This document shows, in pieces, positions 52,601 to 63,030 of a DNA stretch of 64,000 nt. The first letter of the stretch is position 1, and each line of letters opens with the position of its first letter. The DNA is from Nematopogon swammerdamellus (lineage: Eukaryota > Arthropoda > Insecta > Lepidoptera > Adelidae), in the NCBI GenBank assembly GCA_946902875.1, contig OX336340.1, positions 4,485,739-4,549,738 of the forward strand, in the 5' to 3' direction. The translations under genes and the position numbers were made by a program. The notes beneath the pieces are model-generated. The model searched no databases, was not told the origin of the DNA, and saw only the letters and a list, made by a program, of their open reading frames with translations.

Positions 52601-52832
52601 TAGTAAACATATCCCAAAAAGTACTAAGTAAGTAAGAAAATGTACACATTATTGTTCTGCATATGTGGTAGTTCAGAGAAGCGTATTTAGCAAAGCTATA
52701 GTCTTTTCAACCAATGAAGCATCAATCAGTAGTCATATTGACGTACCCCTTACCTCGCCACCCGCTCCTTACCTCGCTCCTTAACCCTACCAGGGTTTAA
52801 AACCTGTCCGAATTTTTAAATATTGTTTATTT

Positions 52833-53110
52833 TCTGGAAACTGACATCTCACAGCTGCATCACCTACAACATCCGTGATTATCAGCCCATAACACCTTGT
52901 CGAACCAGTTGCCGTGTCAGTGCTTCCCTCTGGTCGAATTGTACCACCACCGCACTGAATTAAAAGTGGGTTGAAACGGCTATGTAAAAAGTTCGTATTT
53001 TAAGCCCAGTTCAGTGTGGCCGGCACGACCAAAGGGATCACTGACATTGCGGTGGTGGTGGGCGGAAATCACGGATGCAGTAGAGCACGAAGTCAAACGT
53101 GTTAGGTTCA
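52833..53110. repeat. SINE pieces in inverted fusion
   Basis: A minus-strand tail (GGAAACTGACATCTCACAGC, GTGCCGTGTCAGTGC-like part) is joined at about 52930 to a plus-strand central domain and tail (CACCGCACTGAATTAAAAG, AGTTCAGTGTGGCCGGCACG). Confidence 0.6.
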
Positions 53111-53139
53111 ATACAACAGTATTACATTCGGTTCATGTA

Positions 53140-53800
53140 CAATATGGTCTTAATAGTTAAAGTGCCAAGCTTAAAATATAACGCTCAAACTTATAAAATC
53201 GTGGTTTCAAAATACGATTTTATTCCTTTTGCGATGAGTCTCTGCCCTGGCGATATGAATGGCGAAGAATATTAAAATCAACCGCTTTCAAAATCGATTG
53301 CGCCGATCAAAAAGTGCATTCAATAGATATTAATCCCAGTAATGATACGTACAGAGCTGTTGGAATTCTCGCAACAACGGTTATTTCAGAAAACAGCTAT
53401 TGGGATTTTATTTACTGCGGTGAAGGTGTTGATTATTACATCATCCATTTTGATATTATTACGCCATTCAAGACAACCAGTTTTGCTGAGTTTGGCAGAG
53501 GACATGCCTACGTGAACCAGATGTCTGTCTAGTGAGTATTACGACAGCAATAGTGTCCAGGGTCTAATATTTCTCACGCCAAATTTTTGACATAGCATGG
53601 GTAACCCAATTGAACCATCTTGGAATGTAAAGAGTTATTCAATTTCCGATTCCAAAGGGTTTCACAAATGTATAGCCATTCAACGAATTAAATTATGGGA
53701 AGTGGCATACAACGCACCGAATAGAGGCGCGCTATTGGTGAGCATTCAGCACCCTCTCAAATCGTTGTCTCTCCTTTATACGTATCAAATTGCCATTTAA
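53140..53800 (+). other. unidentified coding-like segment
   Basis: Three successive frames look protein-like: KYNAQTYKIVVSKYDFIPFA then MSLCPGDMNGEEY and a stop near 53258; a 72-codon stretch at 53314-53532 (NPSNDTYRAVGILATTVISE); and a 67-codon stretch at 53597-53800. I recognise no family. It is antisense within the host intron, so if real it is probably a decayed insertion. Confidence 0.3.
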
Positions 53801-54088
53801 CCGTCTTTCTCTATCGACATTCACAGAGCGGAAACGTAACGTGATGTATGAGGCGCTCGCGCACTTACGCTGTTTTAAATATTGGCAATATATAGAAGAT
53901 CTCCAATCGCCCTTTCTACCGGTAAAATGTATGACGAGGGCCCGTCCAGAAAGTAGAATGTCGTTGTAGCCATTATGGCGTGTCAGTCAATGACTAACAC
54001 CCCATAAAAAACAGACAGCAGCGCCCAGGTGGACTTATGATCACGAGTTCTACTCTAGTCGAATATAGCGAGCAATTCTAACAACCTC

Positions 54089-54149
54089 CGCTAATCCTAG
54101 CGGAGGTGATATTGGCTTGTCGGAGATGTGGTTCCTCTGACTCGACCAT
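54089..54149 (+). repeat. SINE type D tail fragment
   Basis: CTCCGCTAATCC then GCGGAGGTGATATTGGCTTG and CCTCTGACTCGACCATCTG resemble the tail of 37023-37412. Confidence 0.5.
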
Positions 54150-54460
54150 CTGTACCGTGTGGGGCCGGTACTTTAAAAGAACAGCCCCACTGCATCTCTC
54201 CCCGTGTATGTCGTAAAAGGCGACTAATGGATATGACTCCCTTCTTATATTACTAGGGTTTAACCCGCCCGGGTGTGGTACCACCGTACTGAATGAAAGG
54301 TCGGTCGAAACGGCTATGTAAATAATTTGTCTTTTCCGTCCAGTTCAGTGTAGCCGGAACGACCGAAGGGAAGCACTGACGTGGCACCAAGTTCGCCCGG
54401 TGTTATGGGCTGACATCACGGATGTTGTGGATGATGAAAGTTTCCATATAAAAAAAATTT
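54150..54460 (+). mobile_element. SINE type B
   Basis: ACCGTGTGGGGCCGGTACTT through GTCGTAAAAGGCGACTAATG to the tail, with a small deletion in the central domain (TACTAGGGTTTAACCC). Confidence 0.8.
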
Positions 54461-54563
54461 TAAAAACCATTACATATTATATTAAAAAAACAGTTCCTAG
54501 TATTGCATCATCTGGTTCACGATCTACCTAACCAGTGCAGTTAGTAAGCGAAGCGGAGCTCAC

Positions 54564-54818
54564 CAGATCCGATCTTGTAGAGATCAAACTGACCATCGTA
54601 GAGGTCCGCGGGGCAGGCCAGACCGTCGTCGTCGCCCCAGTCCGTGCACGTCTGCGCTTCCTGCTGGAACAAGGTGCCGGGCGGGCAGAAGAACCGGAAG
54701 TCCCTAATGCCCCCGCCGGCGACTCTCACGCACACGTGGAAGGCTCTGCAGCCGGATTTGACGTCGGCGTAGTAGCCACCGAGGATTCGACCGCGACAGC
54801 TGAATCGCTCGCCTGCGC
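54564..54818 (-). CDS. chitin-binding type 2 domain exon (CPAP1-like)
   Basis: An internal exon with acceptor CTGTTGCAG|GCGCAGG (54819) and donor GGATCTG|GTGAGC (54563). It encodes AGERFSCRGRILGGYYADVK, SGCRAFHVCVRVAGGG, IRDFRFFCPPGTLFQQEAQT, CTDWGDDDGLACPADLYDG and QFDLYKIGS. Six cysteines with spacings 15-5-14-12-10 fit the CBM14/peritrophin-A fold, which binds chitin. The DFRFFCPPGTLFQQ..TCTDW pattern is typical of single-domain cuticular proteins analogous to peritrophins (CPAP1) in insects. It enters in phase 2 and leaves in phase 1, matching the exon at 50061. Exons with the start and signal peptide must lie upstream (higher coordinates); I could not identify them. Confidence 0.85.
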
Positions 54819-54839
54819 CTGCAACAGATAAATCGATAT

Positions 54840-55204
54840 GTCAGCCTCGATAGCTCAGTGGAGCAGACAGTCGACTGTCGCTATTGATGGTTAAGCAACG
54901 CTGGGCATTGTCAGTACTTGGATGGGTGACCGCTCGACCGTTGGAGGCTGACCGCGGTTCGGACCCTTCCCTTCTTACCTTACTAGGTGGTAGGGTTCAA
55001 CCCGCACGGTTTGGTACCACCGCACTGAATGAAACTTCGGTCGAAACGGCTATTTAAATAGTTTGTGTTTTCCGTCCAGTTTAGTGTAGCCGGCACGACC
55101 GAAGGGAAGCACTGATATGGCACCTAGTTCACCCGGTGTTATGGGCTGACATCACGCATGTTGTAGGTGATGTAGCCAACCGTGTCAGTTTCCATAAAAA
55201 AAAT
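54840..55204 (+). mobile_element. SINE type A, full length
   Basis: GTCAGCCTCGATAGCTCAG, GGTTAAGCAACGCTGGGC, TACTTGGATGGGTGACCG, TTGGAGGCTGACCGCGG, central domain and tail with poly-A. It lies in the upstream intron of the chitin-binding gene. Confidence 0.85.
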
Positions 55205-55239
55205 ATGTAGAATCTATTAAGAACATGGTATTAACTTGG

Positions 55240-55712
55240 TACGTGCTTTAGGATAGGGTTTCGTAACTTCAGTGTTCGAAAGGGGCTCATATTTGAAGAC
55301 GAAAAGCTCTGAAACTTTTTCCCAGATTCGGTCATTTTATAGTATTTTTTGGTGAAAATCGTTTCATCGAGCTTTGGTGGACGGTTAACGTCCGCCTTTA
55401 ATAAATTAAAATAAAATGACTAACTTACATGCTTAGCTACTAGAATTGTATTGCATGTAGGTAAGTTCCAAACACTTAAATTTGAATGATATCAAAAGAA
55501 AAAAAAGGTGACTGGACTAGGTTATTGCACCCCCTAGAATTAGACAGCACTGTTGCCAAATCTCACTGTCCATCAAGTTTTATTACAATTTTAAATTTTA
55601 CTATGAACAAAAAAAATTACGGAATTTCGATTAGTGAAGGATATTTTTTTTCTAATAATGAGTGGGTAGTTTCTTTTCCTGAAGTTTCTCAAGCCTATCC
55701 TGAAACAACCTG
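55240..55712. mobile_element. ~470-bp MITE, TA-type, copy with decayed end
   Basis: Matches 60433-60895 in the same orientation: GGTTCGAAAGGGG-like region, AAGACGAAAAGCTCTGAAAC, TTGCCAAATCTCACTG, and end CCTATCCTGAAACAACCTG followed by TA. The left inverted repeat is degraded. Confidence 0.75.
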
Positions 55713-56559
55713 TATAGTCAACATAGCATCACGCCATTATTCATACGAGCTGAGCAGTAGGTTCAGAAGAGGAAAGCAGTCAGAGAAAACGCACTACTTC
55801 GGTTTGCGTTTATGTAATTTACTCAAAAATACTCGAACTATTTATATAGGGCTTCAAGCAATATGATAATGTTGCAATTATTGACATATTTGTAACATTG
55901 CGCATATTCTTATAGGGGCTGAGTAGTATGGTCGAAAGTGATCACTAATCGAGAACCTTTGGGACTCGTTGTAGTGTTGCTTAAAATTTCTCAAAATCAA
56001 TAAATAACACAACATGCCGTTGGGCACATTCAGAATTTTTTGTTTTAATTTATAATACTGTACTGTTACTATAATAATAGTAAAATAATTTCATTATCAA
56101 AATATAAATTGAAAACTTTGAAGACGAGACAAAATTCCTAAGCGTCTAATTTTGAGCCTCCTCTCCTCTCTCAAGTTGACAAAGGCACAAACAAATACAA
56201 TAGAAATTACATCTTATAAGATAAACGGAAGAACCAGAGAAGAGAATATTGTTTGATAAAAATCCACACACCAAACTTTCCTAGCTTTCTCTTTAGACTA
56301 GAACGATCAAGTCTTTGTAGTCACAACAATCGTTTTTCGACAATATCTCGAAGTTTCTGTACGACGTTTCTGTCATCCCAATATGGTTCGTTCTTTCACG
56401 TGTTTCGGGCATAATGGAAGATTGTGGTTTCTATACGATGCGATTTCATACGCTCCAAAAGAGGTTGAGGTTTCGGTCAGTCTCTTGTATTATCAAGTTG
56501 GTAGGTCGGGAATTTTACAAATGGGTACTCTGAGAAATGGAAGATGAACTTATTGGCAG
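55713..56559. other. no supported gene
   Basis: AT-rich sequence with no recognised repeat. Confidence 0.3.
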
Positions 56560-56665
56560 AACATGCTTAGTCTAATGATACGTCGCGGTAAACGGTGGTT
56601 CCGCGCCACTGAAGGCCGGAAGGATTGAAGAGCTATTTGGAGGGAGAGGCGTAAGCTGACTTACC
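56560..56665 (+). repeat. RTE-like LINE relic
   Basis: CGGTTCTGCACC-like GTGGTTCCGCGCCACTGAAG, GCCGGAAGGATTGAAGAGC and GGGAGAGGCGTAAGC correspond to the end of 51071-51458, heavily decayed. Confidence 0.45.
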
Positions 56666-56879
56666 GACATGCTAAACCATGCAAGCTAATAAATTAATCA
56701 ACCAATATATTCTTCGAAAATTACAGAATTCGTTGCTCCCTGGGTCTCACACATCCGAACTCTCATAATTTTAATTTAATTAACTAGTTTGTACTTATAT
56801 GTGCATAGTATGTTAAAGTTTATGATATTTATATTCCTTATATTATATGTTACATTCCCACATTCAAGTCTATAGTCAA

Positions 56880-57012
56880 ACATCCAACTGATGGGTTGAG
56901 TGGGAGAAATGCCTATAAGGCATAATTCCGCCTTTTCCCCTCATGTAAATTACTTATGTCTCTTATCGTTTGTCTCTGTAAAATGTTTTTTGGAGCAAAT
57001 ATTAAAAAAAAA
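56880..57012 (+). repeat. LINE 3' tail
   Basis: CATCCAACTGATGGGTTGAG, AAGGCATAATTCCGCCTTTT and TTTTTTGGAGCAAATATTAAA; compare 31838-31985. Confidence 0.55.
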
Positions 57013-57289
57013 ACGTTATGTATGATACAAGAAATTCCAATCTCTCGCATGCCGGCTGGAGAGTAAGCCTGAGAACGGGCTGACCTGGTTAGCAGTGGCG
57101 CAAGTGTGCGACCGCACTAACCGATGTCGTATTAATTCCTCGTTGCAACGGCTGCAGTCATCTCCACGCAACCAGTCGACGAACCGCGCCGTCAGATGCT
57201 AGGATTTTGATTGGGCCTACGGCCTTGAACCGGCGCTGATTGCATTGGTAATCTATGGATTACCAATGTTATGACATCGGTGTTTTAGG
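57013..57289. other. LINE-like relic, not resolved
   Basis: AGTGTGCGACCGCACTAACC and TTTTGATTGGGCCTACGGCC echo the sequence upstream of LINE-B at 24.5-24.7 kb. Confidence 0.35.
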
Positions 57290-57890
57290 ACTCCGTACCT
57301 CAAAAGAGGAAAAACGGAACGCTTATAGGATCACTCTTGTGTCTGTCTATCTGTCCGTGTCACAACTTATTTTCTCCGAATCTATTGAACCAAAAAGTTA
57401 AAATGTGTTACTTAACTTACATAATAAATGTAGTTTGAGGAAGGTGTTGAACTAAGCTTGCGATGGCTTCACCGAACATATCCGGGCCCATCGGCAGTAG
57501 AGGAGGGTGTTAATCGAGGTCGGGACACTCTGAATTTCTCGCGCATGCTTCACGTTTCGGCTCGCATCAAGCCCTCGTCAGCTTGTCTGCGTTGGCTACG
57601 ACGCGGGGAACCACCAGTCCCGCTCTCGACCTCCCTCTCTCTACCTATCCATATTCTGTAGGATGCTTCCAGTGACGTTTTCAAAGCTCTCTCCATATGT
57701 GAGCTTAGCGTCGATCTTGGAGCCCTAGATTCTTGAAGAGACTGTAGAGCGACTTCGCTGGTAGTCCTCTTGCTCAATCACGGACGTATAGCGTAAATGA
57801 ACGAATTTCGATTTTGAGGGTCAATTTTTGGGGGACATATTATAAAGTTAATTGTTTTTAAACGCATTATGTGAAAGTGCTTGTTATAAG
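57290..57890 (+). repeat. GGTTCCG-type repeat split by an insert
   Basis: The 5' part GACTCCGTACCTCAAAAGAGG to TTTTCTCCGAATCTATTGAA (57290-57436) resumes with CAATCACGGACGTATAGCG at 57774 and TTTTTGGGGGACATATTATA. The copy at 15774 and 16490 has the same order. Confidence 0.65.
57445..57773 (-). mobile_element. unclassified insert with hammerhead-like core
   Basis: About 330 bp, GC-richer than its surroundings, interrupting the repeat above. On the minus strand CTGACGA (57582-57576) is followed by a short hairpin (GGCTTGATGCGAGCC) and GAAAC, matching the conserved CUGANGA...GAA core of hammerhead ribozymes. Stem I and the cleavage site are not clear. Such motifs are known in Penelope-like elements; the assignment is tentative. 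Confidence 0.4.
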
Positions 57891-57939
57891 AAATATGACA
57901 TATTATAAAATATATTATTCTCTTATTATATGTTCTTTA

Positions 57940-58440
57940 TTTCACATTTTCAAAATTTCTATTAATTTTACATATATTATACAAGTATTAAAAATACAAA
58001 GTAATAACAATACACAAAATTAATAAAAAAATTAAAAACGGTAATACCGCCGGCGGCGGGAGACAAGCCTCCAAGCACGCCGACGGGTGCAGGCCGTGGC
58101 TACGGAGCTCTCCGGGACGACGCGAGACTAGCTTCGAGCGATGGGTGGTGGTACTAGACACGTAGGCCCCCACCACCCCCATCTCGGAGAGCTCCGTATC
58201 CGCCGGACTGCACGGCGACATCGTCGCGCAGCTCTTTGAAGTCTTAATCTTCGCGCGCGTGTCGCCTCATGGTCGCACGCACCACCGGTAGCGGGGGCAC
58301 TAGACGGGACGCGAGGTCCCGATGACCCCAAGCTTGCCGATGGTGGACGTCGCCCTCGCCGTAGATGTTGTGGCTCGGCCGACGTCAACGCTCCATCTTC
58401 TTCGTCGATGAGATGCACCGGCGGCGTGGAGCTATTATTA
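57940..58440 (-). pseudogene. GC-rich LINE-like 3' fragment
   Basis: The GC-rich part 58040-58440 gives arginine-, proline- and glycine-rich minus-strand frames with stops. It is followed on that strand by an AT-rich stretch with AATAAAG near 57935. The layout resembles the R1-like LINE end at 4838, but no RT motif is visible. Confidence 0.35.
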
Positions 58441-58494
58441 TATTATTATAATAAATTAAAATGCATACTTTAAAAGATGTCGGCGAAGAAGTGT

Positions 58495-58688
58495 TAGTAC
58501 CACAGAATTGGAATGAAAGGGACGGTCGAAACGGCTATGTAAAAAGTTCGTGTTTTCCACCCAGTTCAGTCAGTGGAACCGGCACGACCAAAAGGCACTG
58601 CTATGGTACCTATCTAGTTCACCAAGTTGTTATGGACTGAAATCACGGATGTTGCAGGTGATGTGCCAGTTTGCATAAAAAAAAGGGA
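58495..58688 (+). mobile_element. SINE, 3' half
   Basis: GGTCGAAACGGCTATGTAAA, CGTGTTTTCCACCCAGTTC, ATCACGGATGTTGCAGGTG and poly-A. Confidence 0.65.
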
Positions 58689-58996
58689 AACCATTTTCGA
58701 TGTACTAAAATTTCCTAATAAAACGTTCAATTAAGAGATCAGTCTGACGTGCAAGTCGCCGTAATACTGTTCTGCTTCGTCAGCCACCATTACTAACTCA
58801 CATGCCATTGTTTTATAAAGCTGAAATGACACGAGTTACGTTGTCATATTATGTGTGCATTAAAAACATTTGCAATTCGAGGGAATAGGTACTTCAGAAA
58901 CAAATATAAATGAATGCCATCATATAATATTTTGTGGTCATCCGTATTTGCAACAGATAGATAAAAAAAATAGACTAAGTAGTTTCGGTGATAAGG

Positions 58997-59020
58997 GGGG
59001 GGAGGGGGGGGGGGGGGGGA
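58997..59020 (+). repeat. G-rich tract
   Basis: G7-A-G14-like run between AAG and AATGTTC. Length uncertain. Confidence 0.8.
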
Positions 59021-59585
59021 ATGTTCGATTTTCATATATGACTTTGATTAATATAAATGAAAACCGAGCATTCCTCCCTCCCTAAAACTACTGAGCCAAA
59101 AATAGAGAATATAGAATTTCTCTTATACTTTACAGAAAAACTTAAACGAAGTACCTACGGAAGCCTATCCAATTAACTTCGATTCGCACATGACCGCATT
59201 TATTTATGTAATTTTTCACCTTTCTAAATTTTAGATACAGGTAGCTAGAATATCTTTACAGTCTCTAAAGCAATGAGATTAAATCAATTAAATCATTCAT
59301 ACCATGATCGCACGCGCAAGCGCGTTCTCCAAGCTCAATAAGAAATCGCTTTACTGCCTCCGTGATATCAATCTCGAATAAATAGCAAGATAAGTTGAAG
59401 AACAATGGATCAGCCGCTCATCAATACGGAAGGAAATGAAGGCGGAAAACTGATTATTATTAAATTATACGAAGACATAATATTGTATCCCGTGAGCGGA
59501 TATCTCTTTGAGGTCAAAGTTTTGTGGAGGATGTTCATGTGTGCATTCGTTATTTTTAATTTTGATTTCGTTATTATTATGTACT

Positions 59586-60290
59586 TACTAGCTTTTGCCC
59601 GCGGCTTCACTCGCGTGAAATTCCTATTTAAAAAGAAGAAAGTAAGTAATCACGCTACCGTACCTTTATGTCGGCGCGCGGAACAATTCGGTTTGTATGA
59701 GAGCCACATCTTAGCGTAACCGGAAATGAATTTTATTTAGCCTATCCTGTGTCCCATATAGTAAAATGTGGTTGTACTAAGTTTCATTGAATTCGGATGA
59801 TCGGTTTAAGAGTTCAATAGCTCAGTGGTGCAGACAGTCGACTATCGATATTGATGGTTAAGCAACGCTGAGCGCGGTCAGTTCTTGGATGGGTGACCGC
59901 TCGACCGTTGGAGGCTGATCGTGGTTCGGATTCCACGTTAAACTGTAGGTCCCTTCCCTTCTTACCTTACTTGGTGGTAGGGTTCAACCGCCCGGGTTGG
60001 TACCACCGCACTGAATGAAACGTCCGTCGAAACGGCTATGTAAATAGTTTTCCGTCCAGTTCAATGTAGTGTTATGGGCTGACATCATGGATGTTGTAGG
60101 TGATGTAGCCAACCGTGTCTGTTTCGATAAAAAAAAACATAACATACATATTATATACATACAGAAAAGATTTCTAAAAATAGTCAATTTAGTTTTAGTA
60201 TCATACATAAAGTCTACAAACACAGTATCTCATAAAACAAAGTAACTTACTCCATGACCATCCCTTACAGATTTATTATTAGTATTGATT
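59586..60290 (-). mobile_element. Helitron-like repeat, copy 2
   Basis: Read on minus: ACTAATAATAAATCTGTAAG, GGTCATGGAGTAAGTTACTT, GTTTTATGAGATACTG, then a SINE, then CGATCATCCGAATTC, ACAGGATAGGCTAAATAAAA and the end GTGAAGCCGCGGGCAAAAGC then TAGTA. Partner of 37666-38480. Confidence 0.65.
59812..60138 (+). mobile_element. SINE type A
   Basis: AATAGCTCAGTGGTGCAGAC, TTAAGCAACGCTGAGCGCGG, TTCTTGGATGGGTGACCG, CGTGGTTCGGATTCCACG, central domain and a tail with a ~50-bp deletion. Confidence 0.8.
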
Positions 60291-60297
60291 TTTTTGT

Positions 60298-60425
60298 TTG
60301 CTAATGGTACGGAAGCCTAATTACTAAACCTACATCACTTTCAAAGGGCTGTATTTTGAACCGTAATAGTTAGCCGGTTGGTCCCCATACAATAAAAGGT
60401 TTTTTTTTCAACTTTTTATTGATTT
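60298..60425 (+). repeat. GGTTTCCG-type repeat, deleted copy
   Basis: GGTACGGAAGCCTAATTACT, TTTGAACCGTAATAGTTAGC and CCCATACAATAAAAGG. The (CTGT)n run is missing. Confidence 0.5.
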
Positions 60426-60432
60426 TGCTCTA

Positions 60433-60895
60433 CAGGGTGTTTCAGGATAGAGTTTCGTAACTTGAGGGTTCGAAAGGGGTCCATATTTGAAGACGAAAAG
60501 CTCTGAAACTTTTTCCCAGATTCGGTCATTTTAAAGTACTTTTTGGTGAAAATCGTTTCATCGACCTTTGGTAGACGGTTAACGTTCATGTTTATTAAAT
60601 AAAAATAAAATGACGAACTAACATGCTTAACTAGTAGAATTGTACTGCAGGTAAACTCCAAACACTTTTTGAATGACATCAAAAGAAAAAGGGGACTGGC
60701 CAAGGTCATTGCACTCCCTAAATCTAGACAGCACTGTTGCCAAATCTCACTGACCATCGAGTTTTTATTACAATTTTAAATTTTTGTATGACACAAAAAA
60801 ATACGGAATTTCGATTTGAGTGATAAGGATTTTTTCTTCTAATAATGAGTACTTTCTATTCCTAAAGTTTCTCAAGCCTATCCTGAAACACCCTG
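60433..60895. mobile_element. 463-bp MITE with TA duplication
   Basis: CAGGGTGTTTCAGGATAG at the left and CTATCCTGAAACACCCTG at the right are an inverted pair, flanked by TA. The interior has no transposase. The 109-bp element at 4394 derives from the right end of this family. Confidence 0.85.
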
Positions 60896-61635
60896 TATAG
60901 TAAAAACGGTAACACATACAATAATAAAAACTGGCCAATTAAGTGGTGGTACGGAACCCTCTCTACGCGAGTTCGGCTCGCACTTGACGGCTTTTTTTTC
61001 TTTCTTGTTGACCTCAAGCTCAAAATACCGAGCTCGCAAGATCCTGAATTTCTTACACATACAATAATAATAAAAAATTATCGCATGATAATAATATATT
61101 ATGTTGTAAGCTGTTGCGTAACGTCCGAGTTAAGTAAATCCACTTATTGACTGCACGCAGCCCAGTCATTTATATCTGTGACCTGGTCAATTGAGCAGTG
61201 AACGTGCGAGCCATTCACGAGTTGAATTTATTGGTCTAAGTTAAACAGGTTGGTTGCTTCACGTGTGAATGTCAAGAATCGTCTGCAGTGCAATTATGTA
61301 TATTTTAATAAGTTTCCAAATAAATTCGAATTAAATGATGTTGATAAAATTAGCGAAATACGGAATTAGATAGTGTGTATTTTAGTTCAGATTAAAAAAT
61401 CTTCCAAATTCGGTTACAATATCGAATAAAGAAAATCGGTCAAGTGCGAGTCGAACTCGCGTGGAGATAGTTCCGTAGCAGTCCGTTTTTCGTGAGAGCT
61501 TTATGATTTTCGTTTAGGTTTTCCTGTAAACTGTAAGAGAGGCCCGGATTCACTATTTTTTCAAAATTTTACACTCAGTACTTTCGGAGAAAAGACGGGG
61601 AATGCAATTAGATTTTGGAATATTGTACCAGGCCT
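60896..61635. other. repeat fragments, no gene
   Basis: 3' ends of GGTTCCG-type repeats at 60940-60995 (plus; CGCGAGTTCGGCTCGCACTT) and 61430-61545 (minus; CAAGTGCGAGTCGAACTCGC, TAGGTTTTCCTGTAAACTG). The rest is AT-rich. Confidence 0.45.
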
Positions 61636-61757
61636 GTCGTTTCGTTACCAGTCCAGTCGGGTTAAAAGCCCTACCGACAGTTTTATGTAGACTCCGCACC
61701 ACAGTCATTCTCAACGCTCGAACGGTCACCCTTCCAAGTTCTGACCGCGCCCCGGTG
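61636..61757 (-). repeat. SINE type A fragment
   Basis: ACCAGTCCAGTCGGGTTAAA, CCGCACCACAGTCATTCTCA and GGTCACCCTTCCAAGTTCTG. Decayed central and 5S-like part. Confidence 0.55.
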
Positions 61758-62103
61758 TACTTGTGCGTGACGGACTTGTGAAATTAGCCATTAAAGTTTG
61801 CATTCTATGTAAGTCCTTACGAGCCATACGAAAGTAGACCGGAAATGAGACATCTAAGAAACAAAAAGTATAATGGCTATAGCCATTGATGTCTAATTTT
61901 ATAGATCGAACGTCGCGCGATTTAACCTGTACTACGTTTCGTCTTAATAAGTGTGCGTGCATTCACACACAGTATTGTGATACTCACACAAGCACACACT
62001 TACATCATATAGTCGTTTCATGTCCGTAAACGGCGGGCATCGGAGCGCGCCGCGCCTCCTGCCACGAGATACTTTCGTGTTTGCATTTTACACACCGCCA
62101 TGC

Positions 62104-62275
62104 TGTCACGTGACGCGATCCCTACGACGTTACTGTCGCGTTCTCACTTGCCTGCAGATGATAAGAGTGAGCGAGAAAGTTGTCATCGCTCGCCCATCGG
62201 CGCGATTGTCGTATTTCCGCTCGCTCTTATGATCAGTAGGCAGGTGGGAACGAGAACGCGATAGCTACGTCACAC
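62104..62275. repeat. TIR element (MITE-like)
   Basis: TGTCGCGTTCTCACTTGCCTG and GATAAGAGTGAGCG are inverted as CGCTCTTATGATC and CAGGTGGGAACGAGAACGCG. Confidence 0.6.
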
Positions 62276-62285
62276 AAGTCAGCAT

Positions 62286-63030
62286 GGCTTCTTAACACGT
62301 CATAACATGCTCAGGCGAAACAAACAACAACGTTTGTCACTGTTACTCTTGCATAAAACACAGCTTTACTCTTTCTCGTTCGCTCTTTATATTAATTACG
62401 TATACAAAAACTGTTTAACATAAAATTTGAGAAAAAAACCAGCAAAATAAATACTTACTGATGGAAGGAGACGCCATTCTTTACGTAATTTCGATCTGAG
62501 CTGTTACAATACTTGTAACAGCAACCGGGCATGCTGAACACACGCACTTTTGCGCCACAGACTCGGTACAGTAAGACTTACGCTCAACACGCGCTGCACA
62601 CGCCGTATGAAGCGGCTGTCCGTGAAATCTGCAATTTATGCAGTTCTCGTCGAGAACAAATTTGTTCGGGAGTAATGTATGGGATGGGCATATCTCTAAA
62701 TATACATCAATGGCTATAGCTACTGTTGCGCGAGACGCTACGGCCGCCGGCGACGCGAGCCACTATAGGTCGAAAGGTCAAAAGGTTGACAGTTAAAAAG
62801 GTCAACATTCCGACCTATGACAGCACCGAAGACAAATAAATTCCACGGCTTGGAGAAAAGTGTGTCGCAATATCTCTACCGGGTGAAATGGAAAACCAAC
62901 CGTCTAGGAAATTGGTTCTCGATATGTGACGCAGTACGACTTTATGTAACACACTAACACACTCATTTAGTTTGCGTGGGAGTTAAAAGGTCAACGTATC
63001 AATCTGCATAAATTTAGCTCAGACTTCAAC
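62286..63030. other. no supported gene
   Basis: Mixed sequence, CG-richer near 62500-62760. Nothing recognised. Confidence 0.3.

Larger units (their letters stand above)
50062..54563 (-). other. intron of the chitin-binding gene
   Basis: GT (GTGAGC at 54563) to AG (CTCCTCAG at 50062). Phase 1 on both sides. It contains a GGTTTCCG-type repeat, an RTE fragment, four SINE pieces and a family E repeat. Confidence 0.75.
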
